A program made the position numbers and the translations under genes. This document shows positions 6,197 through 11,350 of a stretch of DNA of 11,350 nt, in pieces. This DNA comes from RGIG5057 sp964642045. Its GTDB lineage: Bacteria; Bacillota; Clostridia; TANB77; CAG-465. Location: assembly GCA_964642045.1 (NCBI GenBank), contig CAZXLZ010000037.1, forward strand, positions 1 to 11,350, written 5' to 3'. Position 1 is the stretch's first letter. Each line of letters begins with the position of its first letter. The notes below the pieces were generated by a model. It was not told where the DNA came from. It saw only the letters and a program-made list of their open reading frames with translations, and did not search any database.

Positions 6197-8158
6197 ATGT
6201 TATATAAATTACAATCATTAAAAAAGGAACTTATAGCTTTAGGTATCTTTTATTTAATATTTGATATATGGGTAATAGGTGCCATATTTGTTGGATCTTT
6301 AGATTCAGAAAGTGCAAATATAGTAGTTAGATTTTTTACGCATATGCAAGGTTTTCTAGATACAGTAAAAAATCCACTAACTATACTAAAAGGATTATTT
6401 AGCGGTCATGGACAATTTGGAATATTTATGTCATGGTCATTTTGGACATTAGTAATAACTATAATAGTATATATTGTATATAAAGTAAGTCGAGAAAAAA
6501 ATGGTGAGTATGACGGAATTGAAAATGGATCTAGTGACTGGGCTAAAAATGGTGAAGAGTTTAATAAAACTGCAAATGGCAAAGAGATTCTAAATAGGAA
6601 AAATGGATTTATACTTAGTAAAAAACATTATTTAGGTACAGACTTAAAGAAAGTTCTAATAAATAAGAATGTTCTTGTAGTCGGTGGTTCTGGTGCTGGT
6701 AAATCTGCTTGTTACGTTAAACCTAATATTCTTCAGCTTTTGGGTTCATATGTAATAACAGACCCTAAAGGTGAGCTATATAGAGAAACATCAGGCTTTT
6801 TAAAGACTCAAGGATATAAAGTAAGAGCACTAAATCTTGTTAATCCAAATTTTAGTGATAGATATAATCCACTTGCGCATATTATTGATGATAAGAGTGT
6901 AGATGAAATTGCAAGTACAATAATTACTGGTGGTAAAGGTGAAAGTAATTCACAGGATCCATTCTGGGATAATACAGCTAAGATGTTACTTAAAGCATGT
7001 ATATACTATGTAATATCAGTTCTTCCAGAAGAAGAACAAAACTTATCTAGCTGTCTTAATATTATAAGGCAAGGTGGATCAGATGCTACTATTTTTGAAA
7101 GATTATTTATAGATGAACTTAAACCTACACATCCAGGTAGAGTTCAGTATGAAAACTTTAAAACAGCTGCAGATAAGACTATGCAGAGTATAGTTATTTC
7201 AACAATTTCAAAAGTTGAGATATTTGATACACCAGCAATAAAGAGGATTACAACGTCAAATAATATAGATTTTGAAGAGCTTGGAAGAGAAAAAACTGCA
7301 CTTTTTGTAATTACATCAGCTGCTGATGGAACATATGATTATATATCTACAATATTCTTTGCTCAGATGCTTCAAAAAATGTTCTTACAAGCAGATCATA
7401 ATGGTGGAACACTTCCAAATCAGGTTTATTTCTTACTTGATGAGTTCCCAAATATTGGACAAATACCTGATTTTCCAAGAAAACTTTCTGTTACAAGAAG
7501 TATGGGAATAAGTATATCTATAATTGTTCAGAACTTAGATCAGTTAGAAGCATTATACAAAGATCAATATGAAGTAATACTAGGTAACTGTGATACTCAT
7601 TTATTCTTAGGTAGCCAGTCTATAAAAACTTGTGAATATTTCTCAAAGAGTTTAGGACAAAAAACTATCAAGTTTAATAGTAAATCTATTAGCAAAGATA
7701 AGAGTGAATCTACTAAACAGGGCGTAAGTATAAGCGAGCAAAGGCAAGGTAGAGATCTTATGACTATAGATGAGCTTAAGAGAATGTCACCAGATGATGA
7801 AATATTAATAGTTAGAACAGTTAAACCTATAAAAGCTAAAAAAGCTTGGTATTACAAATATCACCCAATGAGAGATGAGGCTAGAAAATATGAGATAGGT
7901 GATATAACAGAGATGCCAAAAACAGATGAAGTTCCTATAAAAGCTATGGATATACAAGAACATTTTGCAAATAGAATGAAACTTGCAAAACAAAAGCAGA
8001 TGGAACTTGCAAATAAAAATGCTGATATAGAATTTGAAAATACTGAGGCGCCAAAAACTGCTACACCAAATATACAAAATGATATAGAAGATTATGATCT
8101 TCAAAAAGAACTAGAAAAGAAATTTAATGAGTTATTTGGTTCGTCAGATGAAAGTTAA
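6197..8158 (+). CDS. VirD4/TraG-type type IV coupling protein (conjugation ATPase)
   Basis: This is a hexameric inner-membrane ATPase family that brings DNA-protein substrates to type IV secretion channels. The 653-aa protein has two N-terminal membrane segments (about residues 10-34 and 75-95), then the ATPase. Walker A is GGSGAGKS (163-170), with K169. VITDPKGELY follows, and Walker B is VYFLLDEFPNIG with D415 and E416. The segment SMGISISIIVQNLDQLEALY carries the sensor-like Gln of the family. The last 90 residues are charged and variable, as in coupling proteins whose tails recognise substrates. All ATPase motifs are intact. The ATG has a GAGGG site (6185-6189). The gene resembles coupling proteins of Firmicutes integrative elements, yet no relaxase, VirB4 or integrase is in view. 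It is either a remnant, part of a dispersed transfer system, or a recruited ATPase. Confidence 0.93.
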   Translation: MLYKLQSLKKELIALGIFYLIFDIWVIGAIFVGSLDSESANIVVRFFTHMQGFLDTVKNPLTILKGLFSGHGQFGIFMSWSFWTLVITIIVYIVYKVSREKNGEYDGIENGSSDWAKNGEEFNKTANGKEILNRKNGFILSKKHYLGTDLKKVLINKNVLVVGGSGAGKSACYVKPNILQLLGSYVITDPKGELYRETSGFLKTQGYKVRALNLVNPNFSDRYNPLAHIIDDKSVDEIASTIITGGKGESNSQDPFWDNTAKMLLKACIYYVISVLPEEEQNLSSCLNIIRQGGSDATIFERLFIDELKPTHPGRVQYENFKTAADKTMQSIVISTISKVEIFDTPAIKRITTSNNIDFEELGREKTALFVITSAADGTYDYISTIFFAQMLQKMFLQADHNGGTLPNQVYFLLDEFPNIGQIPDFPRKLSVTRSMGISISIIVQNLDQLEALYKDQYEVILGNCDTHLFLGSQSIKTCEYFSKSLGQKTIKFNSKSISKDKSESTKQGVSISEQRQGRDLMTIDELKRMSPDDEILIVRTVKPIKAKKAWYYKYHPMRDEARKYEIGDITEMPKTDEVPIKAMDIQEHFANRMKLAKQKQMELANKNADIEFENTEAPKTATPNIQNDIEDYDLQKELEKKFNELFGSSDES

Positions 8159-8206
8159 AAGAAGTTCTATGTCCAAAATTACAGTATTATGATTTCTTTG
8201 ATTATA

Positions 8207-8244
8207 AAAAATATCAGAAATTTATTTCAATTTCTGATATTTTT
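8207..8244. terminator. Bidirectional intrinsic terminator between convergent genes
   Basis: A perfect 15-bp inverted repeat, AAAAATATCAGAAAT (8207-8221) and ATTTCTGATATTTTT (8230-8244), has an 8-base loop. A tracts on one side and T tracts on the other make it work on both strands. It lies between the 3' end of the coupling-protein gene and the stop of the minus-strand gene. Confidence 0.85.
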
Positions 8245-8254
8245 GTTATTAGTA

Positions 8255-8687
8255 TCACTTATCTTGATTTTTTTTAGACATATCATCTAAATATTTTTCG
8301 GCTGGCTCGCTTGATATAATGTATAAAATTTTGTGTGTACGGTTCAGTAAAGCTTCTTTTATTTCTTCTTCTGTAAAGTATTCCCAAGCAGAAACGATGT
8401 TTTTTATGAGAGGTTTACCATCAGAACCATCACCTATTATAGTTTCTGTGCCCTCATCAGAAAAAATGATATAACCATTTTCTGTTTTATATAAAAGTTT
8501 CCAGTCTACAAATTCAAGGGCATCCCTTATAGCATCAAAATCAAGAGAGTAGGGGGTAATACATTTTTTTTATTGTCCGTATAATATATTCAGTTCGCTG
8601 TGTTTTAGAATATAGAGTACCTAAGAAAATGTTCCTTTTGTCAAAGTTAGTGCCAACTTCTCCTAAATATTCAATACTTATTCCCAT
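8255..8687 (-). pseudogene. Frame-disrupted gene of unknown function (about 143 aa if restored)
   Basis: Read on the minus strand, an ATG at 8687 follows a perfect AGGAGG (8700-8695) by 7 bases. Its frame runs 41 residues (MGISIEYLGEVGTNFDKRN...) to a run of eight A, then closes at a TGA (8543-8541) after 48 residues. From the same A run, another frame continues for 102 coherent residues (CITPYSLDFDAIRDALEFVDW...) to a TGA at 8257-8255. The total is 433 bases, one more than a multiple of three, so seven A instead of eight would give one 143-aa protein. The distal frame has a TAA directly before the A run and no start of its own. The restored product is acidic with a helical, Glu-rich end; I do not recognise it. 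It has its own promoter and terminator. A recent mutation, phase variation, slippage or a sequencing error are all possible. Confidence 0.7.
8564..8571 (-). repeat. A8 homopolymer at the frame break
   Basis: Eight T on the plus strand, hence eight A in the minus-strand message, lie exactly where the frame of the minus-strand gene changes. Runs of this length are prone to replication slippage and to slippage by RNA polymerase. Confidence 0.9.
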
Positions 8688-8768
8688 GATTTTTCCTCCT
8701 AGTTTATAAATATTTTTTAGTATCTCTTTGAAAATTACTTGAAAGACTGCTAGTTATTCTTAGATACT

Positions 8769-8797
8769 ATTATATCATACATATTAGCATATGTTAA
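8769..8797 (-). promoter_or_regulatory. Near-consensus promoter of the minus-strand gene
   Basis: On the minus strand TTAACA (8797-8792) and TATAAT (8774-8769) are 17 bases apart, with TGA directly before the -10 box. Transcription would start near 8762, with a leader of about 75 bases before the ATG. An intact strong promoter argues that the frame-broken gene is recent or still used. Confidence 0.8.
8779..8794. promoter_or_regulatory. Inverted repeat in the promoter spacer, possible operator
   Basis: ACATAT, TAGC, ATATGT: two perfect 6-bp arms around 4 bases. The repeat sits in the spacer of the minus-strand promoter and overlaps three bases of its -35 box. A dimeric repressor bound here would block RNA polymerase. 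This is inferred from position and symmetry only. Confidence 0.4.
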
Positions 8798-8868
8798 GTA
8801 TTATTGTAAAAATAACGTAATAATTTATATATACTTGAGTATTTTGAGTAGTGTTTTAATCAAATAAA

Positions 8869-8897
8869 TTGACTAATAAGATATAAAATAGTATAAT
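8869..8897 (+). promoter_or_regulatory. Near-consensus promoter of secD-secF
   Basis: TTGACT (8869-8874) and TATAAT (8892-8897) are 17 bases apart, one mismatch from consensus over both boxes. Transcription would start near 8904, giving a leader of about 25 bases before the TTG start at 8929. Confidence 0.85.
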
Positions 8898-8928
8898 AAC
8901 TTTTGTAGAAAAAGAGGAGTTGAAATAA

Positions 8929-10218
8929 TTGAAAGCAAAAAATATAATCATTTTTAGTTTGATTACAATTATTATTTTTACTGCTTGTTATCTTACTATA
9001 TTTGGAATTAAAATTGGAGATAAGGTATATTTCAAATGGATAGATAAGATTCAGACAGGACTTGATATTAGTGGAGGAGTAACTGTCACATATCAAGCAG
9101 TAGATGATGAAGATATAACAAGTGAAGACTTAAACACAGCCAAAGCTGTAATATGTAAAAGGGTAGAAACATCTGGAATATATGACTATTTTGTTAGAGT
9201 TGATGATAGTAAAAAACAAATAACAATAGAAATTCCAGCGGATATTTCAAATACTGAGATTGATCCACTAGAAGTTGTAAAGAGCTTAGCCAAAACTGCT
9301 GAAATAAAATTTGTTGATGAGGATGGTAATGTACTTTTATCAGGATCAGATATTGCATCTGCCAGTGTAAGTACAGATCCATTAGAAAGCTATAGCATGC
9401 CAGACCCACATGTAGTTCTAAATTTTAGTGAAGAAGGTGCTAAGAAGTTTGCCACAGCAACAGAAGAAAATGTAGGTAAGATTATTAGTATAATGCTTGA
9501 TCAAACGGTACTTGTAGAGCCACATGTTAGTGAAAAAATAGAATCTAGCAGTGCAGTTATTACTATTGGAAATGGAACATTTGCAGAGAAAAAAGAGCAA
9601 GCAACTGAGTATGCAACTTTAATAAATTCAGGAGCACTTCCATTTACACTTGATGTTATAAATAAAGAGTATATAGGACCTTATGTTGGAAGCAAGGCAT
9701 TAGAGATAAGTCTTAAAGTGGCAGTTATAGTTCTAGTTTTGGTTATGATATTTATGATAGTAGTATATAGAGTTCAGGGACTAGTTGCTTCTATTTCATT
9801 AATAGCGTATACTACTTTAGTAATTATACTTATGGGATTCTTTGGAATAAGTATAACACTGCCTGGTATAGCTGGTATTATTCTATCAATAGGTATGGCC
9901 GTAGATAGCAATGTACTTATATATGAAAGATTTAGAGATGAAATAAAGAATAAAATATCAACAAAGAAAGCTTTTGATAAGAGTTTCAAAAATTCTATGA
10001 ATGCAATAGTTGATGGAAATATTACTACACTTATAGTTGCACTTTTATTATTCTTACTTGGTACAAGTACTGTTAAAGGTTTTGGTGCAGTATTATTCTT
10101 AGGTGTTATTGTAAGTTTATTTACAGCAATATTTATAACAAGAGTTTTATTAAAGCAGATAATTCCTCTTGTTGATAAAAATAAAGCATTATTTGGTATA
10201 AAGAAGGAGGCAAAATAA
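8929..10218 (+). CDS. secD: Protein translocase subunit SecD
   Basis: SecD works with SecF in the membrane and uses the proton gradient to help SecYEG and SecA pull proteins through to the outside. The 429-aa protein has the expected plan. There is one N-terminal membrane helix (about residues 5-25), then GLDISGGV (44-51), the clostridial version of the GLDLRGG motif. A large extracellular P1-type region follows, and five C-terminal helices start near residue 263. The signature PGIAGIILSIGMAVDSNVL (312-330) carries D326, the conserved acidic residue of the proton path. NAIVDGNITTLI follows. It is separate from SecF, unlike the fused B. subtilis SecDF. The start is TTG, 9 bases after GAGGAG (8914-8919); no in-frame ATG lies close upstream. 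SecF begins one base after the stop. Confidence 0.96.
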   Translation: MKAKNIIIFSLITIIIFTACYLTIFGIKIGDKVYFKWIDKIQTGLDISGGVTVTYQAVDDEDITSEDLNTAKAVICKRVETSGIYDYFVRVDDSKKQITIEIPADISNTEIDPLEVVKSLAKTAEIKFVDEDGNVLLSGSDIASASVSTDPLESYSMPDPHVVLNFSEEGAKKFATATEENVGKIISIMLDQTVLVEPHVSEKIESSSAVITIGNGTFAEKKEQATEYATLINSGALPFTLDVINKEYIGPYVGSKALEISLKVAVIVLVLVMIFMIVVYRVQGLVASISLIAYTTLVIILMGFFGISITLPGIAGIILSIGMAVDSNVLIYERFRDEIKNKISTKKAFDKSFKNSMNAIVDGNITTLIVALLLFLLGTSTVKGFGAVLFLGVIVSLFTAIFITRVLLKQIIPLVDKNKALFGIKKEAK

Positions 10219-10219
10219 T

Positions 10220-11119
10220 ATGAAAGATATAATGGGACATAGAGTGCTATACTTAACTATTAGTATCGTATTTATTGCCTTTGGAATTATATTTGGACTT
10301 GTTAGAGGTTATAAATTTGATATAGATTTTATGGGCGGAACTAGAATTCAAGTTGATCTTGGTGAAAATTATAATGAAGAAGATGTAAAAGATATAGTAA
10401 GCAGCATTACAGGTGAAAAACCTCTTGTTCAAACGTTATCTAGTTCAAGTAATATGGTATCTATAACTACTAATGTAATATCTGAAGAAATGTCTACAGA
10501 AATTATTACTAAATTAAATGAAAGATATATAAACATGGGAGATAGTACTGTAAGAAATGTTCAGGCATCTTATGGTAAGGAGCTTATACAGACTACTATC
10601 GTTGCGTCTTTAGTAGCTGTTATACTACTATTTATATATATAGTTATTAGATTTAAAGTTTTAGGTGTTTCAGCTGCTATCAGTGCAGTTATTGCACTTA
10701 TTCACGATATACTGGTTATGATTGCCATATATGGAATTCTTAATCTTCCTATAAATACTACATTTATAGCAGTTGTCTTAACAATACTTGGTTATTCTAT
10801 AAACGATACAATAGTTATATTTGATAAAGTAAGAGAAAATAAGAAAAAAGAGATGAATATAACAAGTTTTTCAGATACAATAGCACTTAGTATAAAACAA
10901 AGTAAAAGAAGAACTTTGTATACATCTATAACAACATTTTTAGCTGTTTTTATACTATTTGTTTTTGCTAAAATATATAATCAGCAAGTACTTCAAGAAT
11001 TTTCACTTCCACTTATGATAGGAGTAGTTTCAGGTACATACTCATCAATATGTATAGCAACATCTCTACTTTATTATTTTGATAAAATAGAAAGAAAAAT
11101 GAAATTAAAGAAAAAATAG
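10220..11119 (+). CDS. secF: Protein translocase subunit SecF
   Basis: SecF is the partner of SecD in the accessory Sec translocase complex. The 299-aa membrane protein has a first helix at about residues 8-28, then FDIDFMGGT (G39, G40, T41), the SecF form of the GG motif. An extracellular P4-type region follows, with five more helices from about residue 115. The signature VVLTILGYSINDTIVIFDKVRENKK (from about residue 185) holds N195 and D196, and Gly-rich helix packing is kept. The length is normal for a stand-alone SecF. The ATG is one base after the secD stop, and its AAGGAGG site (10204-10210) lies inside the end of secD, so translation is likely coupled. It is the last gene of the operon; a long-stem terminator follows at once. 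Confidence 0.96.
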   Translation: MKDIMGHRVLYLTISIVFIAFGIIFGLVRGYKFDIDFMGGTRIQVDLGENYNEEDVKDIVSSITGEKPLVQTLSSSSNMVSITTNVISEEMSTEIITKLNERYINMGDSTVRNVQASYGKELIQTTIVASLVAVILLFIYIVIRFKVLGVSAAISAVIALIHDILVMIAIYGILNLPINTTFIAVVLTILGYSINDTIVIFDKVRENKKKEMNITSFSDTIALSIKQSKRRTLYTSITTFLAVFILFVFAKIYNQQVLQEFSLPLMIGVVSGTYSSICIATSLLYYFDKIERKMKLKKK

Positions 11120-11124
11120 GGTTA

Positions 11125-11169
11125 TTAATCCTATCTTAATATAAATATTTAAGATAGGATTAATTTTTT
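11125..11169 (+). terminator. Strong intrinsic terminator after secF
   Basis: A perfect 15-bp inverted repeat, TTAATCCTATCTTAA (11125-11139) and TTAAGATAGGATTAA (11149-11163), has a 9-base loop and is followed by six T (11164-11169). Confidence 0.92.
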
Positions 11170-11186
11170 GTAACTATTTATAAAAT

Positions 11187-11216
11187 TTGTCGTTATATGT
11201 AGTGTATATTTATTAT
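11187..11216 (+). promoter_or_regulatory. Possible promoter of the last, partial gene
   Basis: TTGTCG (11187-11192) and TATTAT (11211-11216) are 18 bases apart. The match is moderate and the region is very AT-rich, so other choices exist. A promoter is expected here because the secF terminator lies just upstream. Confidence 0.4.
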
Positions 11217-11238
11217 ATATAAAGTAGGGTGATAATAA

Positions 11239-11350
11239 TTGAAAAGAACGATAAGAATGATGTCTTCAGCATATAAGGTTAAGGGGCAAGGCGTACTTTC
11301 AGCTTATGAGGAACAAATAAATTTAGTAAAGAAAAATTTAGGTCAATTGC
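11239..11350 (+). CDS. Start of a probable family 4 glycosyltransferase (partial)
   Basis: Only the first 37 codons are in the window and the gene runs off the end. The start is TTG at 11239, 6 bases after an AGGGTGA site (11226-11232). The peptide MKRTIRMMSSAYKVKGQGVLSAYEEQ, then INLVKKNLGQL, looks like the N-terminus of GT-B glycosyltransferases in Firmicutes. In these, a short basic strand with Met/Ser residues is followed by a V-x-GQGV-x-SA motif and an EQ helix. Such enzymes add sugars to lipids or cell-wall polymers, but the substrate cannot be told from this fragment. The assignment is by motif memory on a short piece, hence the modest confidence. Confidence 0.5.
   Translation, partial: MKRTIRMMSSAYKVKGQGVLSAYEEQINLVKKNLGQL

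Noticed and set aside
7326..7511. Plus-strand ORF of 61 codons in another frame of the coupling-protein gene.
   Set aside because: It lies fully inside the conserved ATPase domain and has no ribosome binding site.
7805..8104. Minus-strand ORF of 99 codons inside the coupling-protein gene.
   Set aside because: It is the antisense of the Lys/Glu-rich tail, Ile/Phe/Tyr-rich, with no binding site or promoter.
1..11350. CRISPR array, tRNA, rRNA, insertion sequence or attachment-site repeats.
   Set aside because: I saw no regularly spaced repeats, cloverleaf genes, transposase or integrase reading frames, or long direct repeats flanking the accessory genes.

Overview
The window looks like a chromosomal segment of a low-GC Gram-positive bacterium of the Clostridia. 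The evidence is the strong A/T bias at third codon positions, AGGAGG-type ribosome binding sites, sigma-A-like promoters with 16-18 bp spacers, GTG and TTG starts, separate secD and secF genes, and a VanW/G5 cell-envelope protein. The genus cannot be settled from the sequence; a Peptostreptococcaceae-like organism is only a guess.

Layout: (1) 1-800 holds the 3' end of a gene that is probably rpsB, then tsf (EF-Ts) and a strong terminator. (2) 850-2010 holds two small genes of unknown function, each with its own promoter and terminator. (3) 2070-5395 is a tightly spaced run: a 97-aa DUF6922-like putative antitoxin, an AbiEii-type nucleotidyltransferase toxin, a coenzyme F420-0:L-glutamate ligase-like protein, and a membrane-anchored VanW/G5 protein. 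(4) 5406-8158 is a second run under its own promoter: a 176-aa unknown protein, a 52-aa basic protein and a 653-aa VirD4/TraG-type coupling ATPase. No relaxase or other conjugation gene is in view. (5) 8207-8797 carries a minus-strand gene whose reading frame is broken by one extra base at a run of eight A residues. It ends at a terminator shared with the coupling-protein gene. (6) 8869-11169 is a secD-secF operon with a near-consensus promoter and a 15-bp-stem terminator. (7) From 11187 a new unit begins with the first codons of a probable glycosyltransferase.

Housekeeping functions (translation elongation, Sec translocation) therefore flank an accessory stretch with a probable toxin-antitoxin pair, an orphan conjugation-type ATPase and several genes I do not recognise. 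I see no integrase, transposase, tRNA, rRNA, CRISPR array or flanking direct repeat that would mark the stretch as an intact mobile element. The points most worth a second look are the frame-broken A8 gene with an inverted repeat in its promoter, the coupling-ATPase operon with its small conserved-looking ORF, and the toxin-antitoxin pair that leads an operon with enzyme and envelope genes.
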